A DNA stretch of 34,499 bases from Comamonas sp. lk (GTDB lineage Bacteria; Pseudomonadota; Gammaproteobacteria; Burkholderiales; Burkholderiaceae_C), in the NCBI GenBank assembly GCA_945869165.1, contig CAMBNY010000032.1, forward strand, positions 1-34,499, given 5' to 3'. This document shows, piece by piece, positions 10,129 through 19,584 of the stretch. Numbering within the stretch: the first letter of the stretch is position 1; each line of letters begins with the position of its first letter. The notes beneath the pieces were generated by a model. It did not search any database, was not told the DNA's origin, and saw only the letters and a list, made by a program, of their open reading frames with translations. The position numbers and the translations under genes were made by a program.

Positions 10129-10222
10129 GATGCTTGAGGGCCGGACGGACCCGTTCCAAGTGAAGAGGGCGCGATTGTGGCATGCGGGCCACAGCGTACG
10201 GCCGCTCTGCTATCGTTGCCCT

Positions 10223-12328
10223 ATGAGCCCACCCGCCGACCGCAAAGCGCAAGCGCCTGCCGCCAAGTCCGCGCCGCAAAAAGCGCTGGAAAAGCTGGGC
10301 CTGGTGCGCGATATCGACCTGGCGCTGCACCTGCCGCTGCGTTACGAAGACGAGACCCGCATCCTCAAACTGCGCGATGCACGCGAGGGCGACACCCTGC
10401 AAATCGAAGCGCAGGTGACGCACCATGAAGTGGGCTACCGCCCGCGCCGCCAGTTGGTGGTGACGGTGGATGACGGCTCGGACACCTGCACGCTGCGCTT
10501 TTTCAATTTTTATCCGTCCATGCAAAAAGCGCTCGCAGTGGGCCAGCGTCTGCGCATCCGCGGGGAAATCAGAGGCGGCTTTAGCGGCTGGACCATGCTG
10601 CACCCGACAGCGCGCCCGGCCGGTGGCGAATTGCCCAGCGCGCTGACGCCGGTCTACCCCACGGTGGCTGGGCTACCGCAAGCCTATTTGCGCAAAGCGG
10701 TGCTCAGCGGCCTGGCACGCGCTGAACTGTCCGACACCTTTGCGCCCGGCGACCTGCGCCCGCTCAACCCGCAGGCCCAAGGCGGCTTATGGACACTGCA
10801 CGAAGCGCTGGCGTTTTTGCACCACCCGCGCCCGGACGTGGCCATCGACACCTTGATGGACCACAGCCACCCAGCCTGGCAGCGCCTGAAGGCCGAAGAA
10901 TTGCTGGCGCAACAGCTCTCGCAATTGCAAGCCCGGCGCGCACGCGCCGCCTTGCGCGCGCCGGTACTGCAGCCCGATGCCCGCCCTACCGCGCTACGCC
11001 AGCGCCTGCATGCCGCCCTGCCTTTTGCCTTGACGGGCGCGCAGGCGCGTGTGAGCCAAGAGATCGCCCTGGACATGGCGCGCCACACGCCTATGCACCG
11101 CCTACTGCAAGGCGATGTGGGCGCGGGCAAAACCGTGGTCGCGGCGCTGGCAGCAGCAGTGTGCATGGACGCAGGCTGGCAATGCGCGCTGATGGCGCCC
11201 ACTGAAATACTGGCCGAACAGCATTTCCGCAAACTGCTGGGCTGGCTGGAGCCCTTGGGCATTACCACCGCCTGGCTCACCGGCACACAAAAAACCAAAG
11301 AGCGGCGCGCCATGTTGGAAATGATTGAAAGCGGCCAAGCGCAACTGGTGGTGGGCACGCACGCCATCATCCAGACTAAAGTGCATTTCAAAAATCTGGC
11401 GCTGGCGGTGATCGACGAGCAGCACCGCTTTGGCGTGGCTCAGCGCCTGGCGCTGCGCAACAAATTGCAGCACGAGGCGATGGAGCCGCATTTGCTGATG
11501 ATGACGGCCACACCTATCCCGCGCACCCTGGCCATGAGCTATTACGCCGACCTGGATGTGTCCACCTTGGACGAATTGCCGCCGGGGCGCACACCCATCG
11601 TCACCAAAGTGCTGGCTGAAAACCGGCGCGCCGAAGTGATAGAGCGCATACGCGCGCAAGTGACGCAAGGGCGGCAGGTGTACTGGGTTTGCCCGCTGAT
11701 TGAAGAGAGCGAAACGCTCGACCTGAGCAATGCCACTGCCACGCATGCTGAACTGGCAGCCGCTTTGCAATCGCCCGACGGCGCGCACCAGGTGGGCCTG
11801 TTGCACTCGCGCCTGCCGCCTGAAGAAAAAAAAGCCGTGATGGCACAGTTTGTGGCCGGCCAGATCGCGGTGCTGGTCAGTACCACGGTGATCGAAGTGG
11901 GCGTCGATGTGCCCAATGCCTCGCTCATGGTGATTGAAAACGCGCAGCGCTTTGGCCTGTCGCAGTTGCACCAGTTGCGTGGCCGTGTGGGCCGTGGTGC
12001 CGCGGCTTCGGCTTGCTTGCTGATGTATTCCACCGGCGATGCGCCGCGCCTGGGTGAGGCCGCACGCGAGCGCCTAAAAGCGATGGCCGAAACCAACGAT
12101 GGGTTTGAAATCGCCCGGCGCGACCTGGAAATTCGCGGGCCGGGCGAGTTTTTGGGCGCGCGCCAGTCCGGCGACCAGATGCTGCGCTTTGCCGACTTGG
12201 CAGAAGACACGGCGCTGCTGGAGTGGGCGCGCCAAGAAGCACCCCTGCTGCTGGAGCGCCACCCGGCGCTGGCGACCAAACATGTGCAGCGCTGGCTGGG
12301 CACCAAGGCCGAATTCCTGAAGGCCTAA
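10223..12328 (+). CDS. recG: ATP-dependent DNA helicase RecG
   Basis: This 701-residue helicase remodels stalled forks and branched DNA. An N-terminal wedge/OB domain includes LPLRYEDET and VGQRLRIRGEIR. Then come Walker A GDVGAGKT (about 297-304), Walker B/DEQH (about 398-401), MMTATPIPRTL and the helicase motifs ISTT.IEVGVDVPNA and QLHQLRGRVGRG. I chose the ATG at 10223 because it lies just before the usual N-terminus and leaves 94 bases for divergent promoters. The open frame extends 31 codons further to overlap the queA start. It is followed 33 bases later by oxyR. Confidence 0.95.
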   Translation: MSPPADRKAQAPAAKSAPQKALEKLGLVRDIDLALHLPLRYEDETRILKLRDAREGDTLQIEAQVTHHEVGYRPRRQLVVTVDDGSDTCTLRFFNFYPSMQKALAVGQRLRIRGEIRGGFSGWTMLHPTARPAGGELPSALTPVYPTVAGLPQAYLRKAVLSGLARAELSDTFAPGDLRPLNPQAQGGLWTLHEALAFLHHPRPDVAIDTLMDHSHPAWQRLKAEELLAQQLSQLQARRARAALRAPVLQPDARPTALRQRLHAALPFALTGAQARVSQEIALDMARHTPMHRLLQGDVGAGKTVVAALAAAVCMDAGWQCALMAPTEILAEQHFRKLLGWLEPLGITTAWLTGTQKTKERRAMLEMIESGQAQLVVGTHAIIQTKVHFKNLALAVIDEQHRFGVAQRLALRNKLQHEAMEPHLLMMTATPIPRTLAMSYYADLDVSTLDELPPGRTPIVTKVLAENRRAEVIERIRAQVTQGRQVYWVCPLIEESETLDLSNATATHAELAAALQSPDGAHQVGLLHSRLPPEEKKAVMAQFVAGQIAVLVSTTVIEVGVDVPNASLMVIENAQRFGLSQLHQLRGRVGRGAAASACLLMYSTGDAPRLGEAARERLKAMAETNDGFEIARRDLEIRGPGEFLGARQSGDQMLRFADLAEDTALLEWARQEAPLLLERHPALATKHVQRWLGTKAEFLKA

Positions 12329-12361
12329 GGGCCACCGTAGCCCTGCGCGGATAATGCTTGC

Positions 12362-13321
12362 ATGACGCTGACCGAACTCAAATACATCGTAGCCGTGGCC
12401 CGCGAACGCCACTTCGGCAAAGCCGCAGACGCCTGTTTTGTGTCCCAGCCCACGCTATCGGTCGCAGTGAAGAAATTGGAAGAAGAGCTGGACGTCAAGC
12501 TCTTTGAACGCAGCGCGAACGAGGTCAACGTCACGCCGCTGGGCGAAGAAATCGTGCGCCAGGCGCAAAGCGTGTTGGAGCAAGCGGCGCATATCAAAGA
12601 TATCGCCAAGCGCGGCAAAGACCCGCTGGCCGGTGCGCTCAAGCTGGGCGTGATCTACACCATCGCGCCCTATTTGTTACCCGACCTAGTGCGCCAGGTC
12701 ATCACCCGCACGCCGCAAATGCCGCTGATGCTGCAAGAAAACTTCACCGTCAAATTGCTAGAGATGTTACGCACCGGCGAAATCGATTGCGCCATTTTGG
12801 CCGAACCCTTTCCCGATGCCGGCCTGGCGCTTGCGCCCTTGTACGACGAGCCGTTTTTTGCCGCCGTACCCAGCAGCCACCCGCTGGCCAAACAAGACCA
12901 TGTCACTGCACAAGAATTGAAAAACGAAACCATGCTGCTGCTGGGCAACGGCCACTGCTTTCGCGACCATGTGCTGGAAGTCTGCCCCGAGTTCGCGCGC
13001 TTCTCCAGCGACACCGAAGGCATACGCAAAAGCTTTGAAGGCTCGTCGCTGGAAACCATCCAACACATGGTCGCCGCCGGTATGGGCATCACCCTGGTGC
13101 CGCGCCTGAGCGTACCCGCCCAAGCCTTGCAAGCACCCAAGCGGCGCGACGCCAAACTGTTTGTCAAATACCTGCCGGTGCAAGACGGCAAAGGCATCGC
13201 CCCACCCACCCGCCGAGTAGTACTGGCCTGGCGGCGCAGCTTTACCCGCTACGAAGCCATCGCCTCACTGCGCAATGCCGTCTATGCCTGCGAACTGCCG
13301 GGTGTGACGCGGCTGTCTTAA
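12362..13321 (+). CDS. oxyR: Hydrogen-peroxide-sensing LysR-type regulator OxyR
   Basis: This 319-residue protein has an N-terminal winged HTH ([20 protein letters not shown], about residues 18-37) and a LysR effector domain. Two cysteines fall at C199 and C208 in [12 protein letters not shown], the exact positions and spacing of the peroxide-reactive pair of E. coli OxyR. It is therefore OxyR rather than a generic LysR protein. It activates peroxide defence genes when oxidised; targets are not evident here. The recG-oxyR order is shared by other betaproteobacteria and may reflect co-transcription. Confidence 0.94.
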   Translation: MTLTELKYIVAVARERHFGKAADACFVSQPTLSVAVKKLEEELDVKLFERSANEVNVTPLGEEIVRQAQSVLEQAAHIKDIAKRGKDPLAGALKLGVIYTIAPYLLPDLVRQVITRTPQMPLMLQENFTVKLLEMLRTGEIDCAILAEPFPDAGLALAPLYDEPFFAAVPSSHPLAKQDHVTAQELKNETMLLLGNGHCFRDHVLEVCPEFARFSSDTEGIRKSFEGSSLETIQHMVAAGMGITLVPRLSVPAQALQAPKRRDAKLFVKYLPVQDGKGIAPPTRRVVLAWRRSFTRYEAIASLRNAVYACELPGVTRLS

Positions 13322-13350
13322 TTTGCTGGGCCATTACGCCTGCTGCAGCC

Positions 13351-14241
13351 ATGGATACAACTGAGTTGATGCCCGCACCCGCCCCATGGCGTGCGCGTTT
13401 GGCTTTGTACCTAGACCTCATCCGCTGGAACCGCCCCGCCGGTTGGTTGCTGCTCTTGTGGCCCACGCTCAGCGCTTTGTGGCTGGCGTCCGGGGGCTTT
13501 CCGGGCTGGCATTTGCTGCTGGTGTTCACGCTGGGCACGTTGCTTATGCGCAGCGCCGGGTGCTGTGTCAATGACGTGGCCGACCGCGAGTTTGACCGGC
13601 ATGTGCGCCGGACTGCGCAGCGGCCGGTAACGAGTGGCCGCTTACCAGTGCGTGAGGCGCTGGCCGTGGGCGCGGTGCTGGCCTTGCTGGCTTTTGGTCT
13701 GGTGTTGACCACCAATACCGCCACCATCTATTTATCGTTTGCAGCCCTGGCGGTGGCAATTGCCTACCCGTATGCCAAGCGCATCGTGTCTATGCCGCAG
13801 GCGGTGTTGGGGGTGGCCTTCAGTTTTGGCATTCCCATGGCCTACAGCGCGGTGCAAGGGGCGGTGCCCTGGACGGCGGCGCTGCTGCTCGTGGGCAATT
13901 TATTTTGGGTGCTGGCCTACGACACCGAATACGCCATGGTGGACCGCGACGATGATTTGCACATCGGCATACGCACCTCTGCCATCACGCTCGGGCGCTG
14001 GGACGTGGCAGCGGTGATGTTTTTTTATGCCGCTTACCTTGGCATTTGGGGCTTTTTGCTGGCGCAGGCGCTGCGCTATCCCGCTTGGATAGCAGGCCTG
14101 GCCGTAGCGGCAGCGCAAGCGCTGTGGCATTACCGGCTGATACGCCTGCGCGAGCGGGACCACTGTTTTACCGCCTTTAGGCAAAACCATTGGCTAGGAT
14201 TTGCGGTGTTTGTGGGCATTGCGCTGAGCCTACCCTGGTAG
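13351..14241 (+). CDS. ubiA: 4-hydroxybenzoate polyprenyltransferase
   Basis: This 296-residue integral membrane enzyme attaches the polyprenyl tail to 4-hydroxybenzoate in ubiquinone synthesis. Both Mg-diphosphate motifs are present: NDVADREFD (N74-D82), and [13 protein letters not shown] (about 190-202). Seven to nine hydrophobic segments are seen. [20 protein letters not shown] near the N-terminus is characteristic. It begins 29 bases after oxyR on the same strand. No Shine-Dalgarno is obvious before the ATG. Confidence 0.95.
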   Translation: MDTTELMPAPAPWRARLALYLDLIRWNRPAGWLLLLWPTLSALWLASGGFPGWHLLLVFTLGTLLMRSAGCCVNDVADREFDRHVRRTAQRPVTSGRLPVREALAVGAVLALLAFGLVLTTNTATIYLSFAALAVAIAYPYAKRIVSMPQAVLGVAFSFGIPMAYSAVQGAVPWTAALLLVGNLFWVLAYDTEYAMVDRDDDLHIGIRTSAITLGRWDVAAVMFFYAAYLGIWGFLLAQALRYPAWIAGLAVAAAQALWHYRLIRLRERDHCFTAFRQNHWLGFAVFVGIALSLPW

Positions 14242-14262
14242 CGCGCTTTCGCAGTCAAGCAC

Positions 14263-15054
14263 CTACACACCAAAGATGCGCGCCAGGCGCACACCAAAAC
14301 CTTGTATCCACGGCGCCACATAGCGAAGGCGTGGGCGCTTGGCTTCGCAAGCCTTCACGATAGCGGCGACCACCGAATCCGTACTTTCGGCTTCTAAAAA
14401 GCTAAAAGTGCGTTTCTCTTCAGCCTGCATTTTTTCCTTTTGGTCATGGAAGTAAGAGTCCGGGCCCATCCAGGCGTATTTGCTGGCGCTAATGCTTTGG
14501 TTAAATCCGGTGTGGATGGCGCCGGGTTCGACCACGCAGACCGCAACGCCTTTGCCTAGCTGGTCCATCTCAGCGCGCAAGCCTGCTGCGGCTGCCGATA
14601 GCGCGAACTTGGTCATCGAGTACGGCATCACAAAAGGAAAAGGCACGCGCCCGGCTATCGAGCTGATAAACACGACCGTGCCGCGCTGGCGCACAATCAT
14701 GCCGCGCAGGGCCACTTGCGTGAGCGCCAGTGTGGAAAACAAATTAACTTCAAATAGGCGGCGCACCCGGTCCATATCCACTTCGGCCAGCGAGCCCGAT
14801 TCGCCCAAAGCGGCGTTGTTCACCAAGACATCGATGTCACGCCCGGCGATTAGCGCGCGGTCTTGCGCATCCGTGATATCGAGCTTGAACACTTCGATGG
14901 ACAAACCGCTCGCTGCGCATTCCTTGCGCAAGGCCTGGGCCTGGTCCTCGTTGATAGTGGTCGCCAGCACCTGGTGGCCGCGCGCGGCCAGGGCCAAGGC
15001 GGCATCGTGGCCGATGCCGGACCCGGCGCCGGTGATAAGAATGGTTTTGCCCAT
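14263..15054 (-). CDS. Short-chain dehydrogenase/reductase, substrate unknown
   Basis: This 263-residue classical SDR has the cofactor motif TGAGSGIG (8-15), NNAALG (79-84), the catalytic serine near S131/S132 in FISSIAG, and the YSMTK pair Y145/K149. The first-strand pattern suits NAD(P)H, but cofactor preference is not decided by eye. The C-terminal part (FNQSI, KYAWMGPDSYF) is not diagnostic for a substrate. It is convergent with ubiA (21 bases between stops) and stands alone on its strand, followed by a palindromic repeat. Confidence 0.9.
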   Translation of the reverse strand: MGKTILITGAGSGIGHDAALALAARGHQVLATTINEDQAQALRKECAASGLSIEVFKLDITDAQDRALIAGRDIDVLVNNAALGESGSLAEVDMDRVRRLFEVNLFSTLALTQVALRGMIVRQRGTVVFISSIAGRVPFPFVMPYSMTKFALSAAAAGLRAEMDQLGKGVAVCVVEPGAIHTGFNQSISASKYAWMGPDSYFHDQKEKMQAEEKRTFSFLEAESTDSVVAAIVKACEAKRPRLRYVAPWIQGFGVRLARIFGV

Positions 15055-15203
15055 GGTCTGGACTTTCTAGATTTAACAGCGGTGATGCAGCGCACATAGC
15101 CCACTGCTGCTAGATGTGCACCAGAGGGCATCTGCCGCAAGGTAAAAATCGGCGAAATAGCCGGATAAGGGCGCCAACTGAATGGTCTGTTGAATCCCAA
15201 TTG

Positions 15204-15292
15204 CGTCATTGCGAGCGCAGCGAAGCAATCCATTGTGGCTTACAAGCCAGGCACTTATGGATCGCCGCGTCGCTGCGCTCCTCGCGATGACG
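15204..15292. repeat. Palindromic repeat copy 1 (MITE-like)
   Basis: An 89-bp imperfect inverted repeat: the left arm begins CGTCATTGCGAGCGCAGCGA and the right arm ends CTCCTCGCGATGACGG. It matches the copy at 23551-23639 in length and in most bases, differing mainly in the central loop. Weak remains of the outer TIRs (GGTCTG on the left, ATGCAGGCC on the right) suggest a decayed copy of the MITE at 23527-23657. It lies between the SDR gene and the psiF-like gene. Bases 15055-15203 show nothing else. Confidence 0.85.
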
Positions 15293-15325
15293 GACCCATG
15301 CAGGCCGTTGCGCCCGCTGGGGGCT

Positions 15326-15634
15326 TTATTTGGCGCTCAGACACTCGCTCATGAATTTTTTGCGCTCGTCGCCTTTGAGCTCTTTGGTCTTAGCGTCCGC
15401 GTTACAGGTCTTCATTTTGTTTTGCTGCGTCGAGCCGGCTTCGGATGCGACAGGCGCCGGTGGCTTAGCGCTCAAGCACTCGCTCATGAATTTTTTTCGC
15501 TCATCGCCTTTGAGCTCTTTGGTTTTGGCATCGGCATTACAGGTGCCCATTTTGTTTTGCTGATCGGTAGCTGCCCAAGCGCCACCGGCGATCAATGCCA
15601 GGCTAAAAGAGAGCGCAGTAAATACCTGTTTCAT
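15326..15634 (-). CDS. psiF: PsiF-family exported protein with two PsiF repeats
   Basis: This 102-residue protein has a signal peptide (residues 1-21, ending GGAWA). It then has two copies of the PsiF repeat, each with QNKM.TCNADAKTKELKGDE and then RKKFMSECLSAK, joined by a Pro/Ala linker. Each repeat has a conserved pair of cysteines, presumably disulfide-bonded in the periplasm. The function of PsiF is not known; the E. coli gene is phosphate-starvation inducible. The start at 15634 (MKQVF) is chosen because GGAGG lies 5 bases upstream. The two repeats are nearly identical in DNA as well, implying a recent internal duplication. Confidence 0.9.
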   Translation of the reverse strand: MKQVFTALSFSLALIAGGAWAATDQQNKMGTCNADAKTKELKGDERKKFMSECLSAKPPAPVASEAGSTQQNKMKTCNADAKTKELKGDERKKFMSECLSAK

Positions 15635-15835
15635 ACAAACCTCCATCAATTAAATCAATAAGCCGCGTTCACGGCAGCAGCAGGTTTTGCTGCGGGTGCC
15701 AGCATACAACGCCTGTGCGACGTCTTGCGCGTAAAGCGGACTGCGTAGCGATTTGCTTGATTCAGCACAAGTGCGCGCACCGGCAATTCGCCGCCTCGGA
15801 CGGTAACGCGGGTGCCACCGCCTAAAATCGTCGTC

Positions 15836-17533
15836 ATGCCTTCCGTCAAAACCGAACTTCTGGCAGCGCTGGCCGCTTCGCTGGAAACCCTGCTCCCCGG
15901 CGCAGGCAGCCAAACGGCCCTTGAGTCGCCCAAAGTCGCCGCCCATGGCGACTTCGCCAGCACTGCCGCCATGCAATTGGCCAAACCGCTGAAAAGTAAC
16001 CCGCGCCAGGTGGCTGAGCAATTGCGCAGCCTGCTGCTGGCGCAAGCCGCTTTTGTGCAGTGGGTGCAAGACATTGACATTGCCGGGCCAGGCTTTATCA
16101 ATATGCGTTTGCGCCCTGAGGCAAAGCAGCAGGTAGTGCGGGAAATTTTGCACACCACAGCGGGCTTTGGCCAGCAAGCGCCCAACGGGCAGCGCGTGCT
16201 AGTGGAGTTTGTGTCCGCCAACCCAACCGGGCCTTTGCATGTAGGCCATGGCCGCCAAGCGGCGCTGGGCGATGCGATTTGCAATTTGCTACACACCCAG
16301 GGCTGGGATGTGTACCGCGAGTTTTATTACAACGACGCCGGTGTGCAAATCAACACTCTGGCCACCAGCACGCAATTGCGCGCACGCGGGATGCGCCCGG
16401 GCGACACCGGCTGGCCCACCGACCCCGAGGACCCGGCAAGCAAAGCTTTTTACAACGGCGACTACGTCGCCGACATTGCTGAGGACTTCAAAGCGGGTAA
16501 GACGGTGGTGTCGGACGATAGGCAATTTACCGCCAGCGGAAATATCGACGACCTGGACAACATCCGCGAATTTGCCGTCGCCTATTTGCGCCGCGAACAA
16601 GACCTAGACCTCAAAGCCTTCGCCCTGCACTTTGACAACTACTACCTGGAAAGCAGCTTGTACAGCAGCGGGCGGGTAGCGGCCACGGTGGAAAAATTGC
16701 AAGCCGCCGGCAAGACCTACGAGCAAGACGGCGCCTTGTGGCTGCGCTCCACCGACTACGGTGATGACAAAGACCGCGTCATGAAAAAGCGCGACGGCAG
16801 CTACACCTATTTCGTGCCGGACGTGGCCTACCACATCGCCAAATGGGAGCGCGGATTCAGCAAAGTCGTCAACATCCAGGGCACCGACCACCACGGCACG
16901 ATTGCTCGGGTGCGCGCCGGTTTGCAAGCGGCGGGCGTGGGCATCCCTCAGGGCTACCCGGACTATGTGCTGCACACCATGGTGCGCGTGGTGCGCGGTG
17001 GCGAGGAAGTGAAAATTTCCAAACGCGCAGGCAGCTATGTCACCTTGCGCGACCTGATTGAATGGACCAGCGCCGATGCAGTGCGTTTTTTCCTGCTCAG
17101 CCGCAAACCCGACACCGAATACACCTTCGATGTGGACTTGGCAGTGGCCAAAAACAACGACAACCCGGTCTATTACGTGCAGTACGCGCATGCGCGCATC
17201 TGCTCGGTGCTGACGGCCTGGGGTGGTGACAGCGCGCAACTGGCGACTGCCGACCTGAGCCCGCTCGCCAGCCCCCAAGCGCAGGCGCTGATGCTGCTGC
17301 TGGCCAAGTACCCCGATATGCTGAGCGCCGCCGCCCAAGACTTTGCGCCGCATGATGTGACTTTTTACCTGCGCGAGCTAGCCGCCTGCTACCACAGCTA
17401 TTACGATGCCGAGCGCATTTTGGTGGACGAAGAGCCGGTGCGCCTGGCACGCCTGGCCTTGGTGGCGGCGACGGCGCAGGTATTGCACAATGGCCTAGCC
17501 GTGCTGGGGGTAAGCGCACCGCGCAAAATGTAA
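15836..17533 (+). CDS. argS: Arginyl-tRNA synthetase
   Basis: This 565-residue class-I synthetase charges tRNA-Arg. The HIGH motif is HVGH (135-138) in [14 protein letters not shown], and the KMSKS-like loop is KISKR (about 393-397). The N-terminal Add-1 domain ([19 protein letters not shown]) and the C-terminal anticodon-binding domain ([19 protein letters not shown]) are present. The ATG at 15836 gives the normal N-terminus; an upstream in-frame start adds 8 residues. TAAAAT just before the start could be a -10 element, in which case the 5' leader would be very short. Confidence 0.96.
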   Translation: MPSVKTELLAALAASLETLLPGAGSQTALESPKVAAHGDFASTAAMQLAKPLKSNPRQVAEQLRSLLLAQAAFVQWVQDIDIAGPGFINMRLRPEAKQQVVREILHTTAGFGQQAPNGQRVLVEFVSANPTGPLHVGHGRQAALGDAICNLLHTQGWDVYREFYYNDAGVQINTLATSTQLRARGMRPGDTGWPTDPEDPASKAFYNGDYVADIAEDFKAGKTVVSDDRQFTASGNIDDLDNIREFAVAYLRREQDLDLKAFALHFDNYYLESSLYSSGRVAATVEKLQAAGKTYEQDGALWLRSTDYGDDKDRVMKKRDGSYTYFVPDVAYHIAKWERGFSKVVNIQGTDHHGTIARVRAGLQAAGVGIPQGYPDYVLHTMVRVVRGGEEVKISKRAGSYVTLRDLIEWTSADAVRFFLLSRKPDTEYTFDVDLAVAKNNDNPVYYVQYAHARICSVLTAWGGDSAQLATADLSPLASPQAQALMLLLAKYPDMLSAAAQDFAPHDVTFYLRELAACYHSYYDAERILVDEEPVRLARLALVAATAQVLHNGLAVLGVSAPRKM

Positions 17534-17552
17534 TTATTCAAGGCAACAAGAC

Positions 17553-18173
17553 ATGCAAAAACAACGCGGCGGAACCTTTTTGGGTTTTGTATTGGGACTG
17601 GTAGTTGGCCTGGGCATTGCCATGGGAGTGGCCTTTTATGTAACCAAAGTTCCGCTCCCATTTATGAACAAAGGACAAACGCGTGGCGCTGACCAAAACG
17701 ACGCCGAGGCCAAGAAAAACAAAGATTGGGATCCCAACGCGCTAATCGGTGGCAAACCGGTAACCAAAACTGCTACGCCCGAAGCCCCTACCGACACCGC
17801 ATCCACGCCGAGCGAGCAAGTGCCTGCTGCGCCTGCAATCATTCCCCTACCCCTGCCGGTCCCGGTACCTGCCCCATCTGCTGCGGACCCGATCGGTGCC
17901 TTGGCTAACGCTAAAGCCGGCCCTGCGGGCTTGGGCCAAACCACTTATTTTGTACAAACAGGCGCCTTCCGTTCGGTTGATGATGCCCAAGGCCAGCGCG
18001 CAAAACTGTCGCTCTCGGGCGTTGAAGCATTGGTCCTCGAGCGCGAGCAGACTGGACGCCCGATCTACAAGGTGCGCGTGGGGCCGTTTGAAAAAATCGA
18101 TGACGCCGAACGCGCCAAAGAAAAGCTAGACAAATCCGGCATGGACACTGTGCTTGTCAAAGTACAGCGCTAA
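17553..18173 (+). CDS. SPOR-domain membrane protein (FtsN-like)
   Basis: This 206-residue protein has a short cytoplasmic N-terminus, one membrane segment (about residues 8-31, GFVLGLVVGLGIAMG), a Pro/Ala-rich periplasmic linker (about 70-115), and a C-terminal SPOR domain (about 128-206, YFVQTGAFRSVDDA to VLVKVQR). SPOR domains bind denuded peptidoglycan at the division septum. The layout matches FtsN-like division proteins, though the N-terminal essential FtsN peptide cannot be identified. It starts 20 bases after argS and is followed 46 bases later by dsbA. Confidence 0.9.
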   Translation: MQKQRGGTFLGFVLGLVVGLGIAMGVAFYVTKVPLPFMNKGQTRGADQNDAEAKKNKDWDPNALIGGKPVTKTATPEAPTDTASTPSEQVPAAPAIIPLPLPVPVPAPSAADPIGALANAKAGPAGLGQTTYFVQTGAFRSVDDAQGQRAKLSLSGVEALVLEREQTGRPIYKVRVGPFEKIDDAERAKEKLDKSGMDTVLVKVQR

Positions 18174-18218
18174 CTGCCCCAGTTTTCACCATTTAATTTG
18201 CAGCGATGCGGAGCACCT

Positions 18219-18875
18219 ATGAATTTCACACGACGTAATTTTGAGCAACAAACTGTCGCGGGCCTATTGACCTTAATGGTCCCTGCTCTGGCCCAAGCCC
18301 AGTTCAAAAAGCCCGTCGCCGGGACCGACTACCAAGTCTTACAGACCAGAGCTCCGGTTGAAGCACCGGCGGGGAAGGTGGAGGTCGTAGAGTTCTTTTG
18401 GTACAACTGCCCGCACTGCAATGCCTTTGAGCCCGGGCTGTCGGATTGGGTAAAAAAATTACCCAAAAACGTGGTTTTTCGCCGGGTTCCGGTGGCCTTC
18501 AATGACAGCTTTGTGCCGCAACAGCGTCTTTTCTACACCCTGGAAGCGATGAGCCTGCTTGAAAAATTACACACCAAGGTTTTTGCCGCCATCCATGTAG
18601 AGAAGCTCAACTTGTCCAAAGGCGACGCAATCGTGGAATGGGTGGGGAAAAACGGGGTGGACCAGGCTAAGTTTCTGGCGCAATACAACTCTTTTGGGGT
18701 AGTGACCAAGGCCCAAAAGGGATCGCAGCTCCAAAAAGCGTACAACGTGGAAGGCGTCCCGGCGCTGGGTGTGGCCGGTCGGTTTTATACCGATGGCACC
18801 ATGGCCGGGAGCATGGAACGCGCCCTATTGGTGGTGCAGGCACTCATAGACGATGCCAGCGCGCATAGCGCCTGA
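18219..18875 (+). CDS. dsbA: Periplasmic thiol:disulfide oxidoreductase DsbA
   Basis: This 218-residue protein introduces disulfide bonds into periplasmic proteins. The active site is CPHC (C64-C67) in EFFWYNCPHCNAFEP, and the cis-proline loop is EGVPALGV. The signal peptide (about 1-28, ending ALAQA) contains an Arg-Arg pair in FTRRNF, which resembles a Tat signal. The start at 18219 is chosen because GGAG lies about 6 bases upstream and it gives a standard signal peptide; an upstream TTG would add 7 residues. It is followed by a weak terminator-like hairpin. Confidence 0.94.
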   Translation: MNFTRRNFEQQTVAGLLTLMVPALAQAQFKKPVAGTDYQVLQTRAPVEAPAGKVEVVEFFWYNCPHCNAFEPGLSDWVKKLPKNVVFRRVPVAFNDSFVPQQRLFYTLEAMSLLEKLHTKVFAAIHVEKLNLSKGDAIVEWVGKNGVDQAKFLAQYNSFGVVTKAQKGSQLQKAYNVEGVPALGVAGRFYTDGTMAGSMERALLVVQALIDDASAHSA

Positions 18876-18918
18876 TTCCAGGCCACCGCCTGGGCAAACC
18901 GCAAACTTCTTTGCCCGA

Positions 18919-18940
18919 CGCCCCTGAATTGCGGGGTTTT
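18919..18940 (+). terminator. Weak terminator-like hairpin after dsbA
   Basis: CCCC (18921-18924) pairs with GGGG (18933-18936) around TGAATTGC and is followed by TTTT. The stem is only about 4 bp, so it may be a weak terminator of dsbA. TAGAAT at 18957-18962, a good -10 match, follows and could start the lptA transcript. Confidence 0.35.
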
Positions 18941-18997
18941 ATGCAAAAGTGCTGGATAGAATGCACGATTAATGCTTTCAGCAATTTTCGTGCCTTT

Positions 18998-19582
18998 ATG
19001 AAATCAAGCTTAATCATTCCATTCATGATCGCCATCGGCCTGGGGCAACCCGCATCGGCTGAAAAGGCCGACCGCAACAAGCCGATGAATATCGAAGCGG
19101 ACAACATGCGCTACGACGATGCCCAGCAACTGACGGTCTTTACGGGCAAGGTACTTTTAACGAAAGGCTCGATTGTGATGCGCGCCACTCGGCTTGAAGT
19201 ACGCCAAGACGCGGCGGGCCGCCAGGTCGGCCACGCGACGGGGACCGCCAAGGAGCGTGCATTTTTCAGGCAAAAACGCGATGGGGCGGACGAATTCATT
19301 GAAGGTGAAGCTGAAAATTTGGTCTACGACGGTAAAGCGGATACCCTGCGCTTGGAAACCAACGCCGTGATGCGTCGCTACCGAGGTGGTGCTTTGGCAG
19401 ACGAGGTAGCCGGTGCATTGATTTATTACGACAGCGCGGCTGAGAAATTCAGCGTCGACGGCAGCTTGGCTGGCTCTGGTACGGGCGGCAGGGTGCGTGC
19501 CGTGATAACACCCAAACCCGATAGCGGTGACGCGGCAAGCAACGCACCGGCGCGCAATGCAACGCCCGCCACGAGTAAATAG
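18998..19582 (+). CDS. lptA: Lipopolysaccharide transport periplasmic protein LptA
   Basis: This 194-residue protein bridges the periplasm in LPS export. It has a signal peptide (about 1-21, ending QPASA) and the OstA beta-jellyroll start PMNIEADNMRYDD. The repeated strands VFTGKVLLTKGSIVMRATRLE and the later ALIYYDSAAEKFSVDG are typical of LptA. The start at 18998 (MKSSL) is chosen because it gives a proper signal peptide; the frame is open 29 codons further upstream. It is followed 2 bases later by lptB. lptC, which often lies directly upstream of lptA, is not here: dsbA occupies that place. Confidence 0.92.
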   Translation: MKSSLIIPFMIAIGLGQPASAEKADRNKPMNIEADNMRYDDAQQLTVFTGKVLLTKGSIVMRATRLEVRQDAAGRQVGHATGTAKERAFFRQKRDGADEFIEGEAENLVYDGKADTLRLETNAVMRRYRGGALADEVAGALIYYDSAAEKFSVDGSLAGSGTGGRVRAVITPKPDSGDAASNAPARNATPATSK

Positions 19583-19584
19583 CC

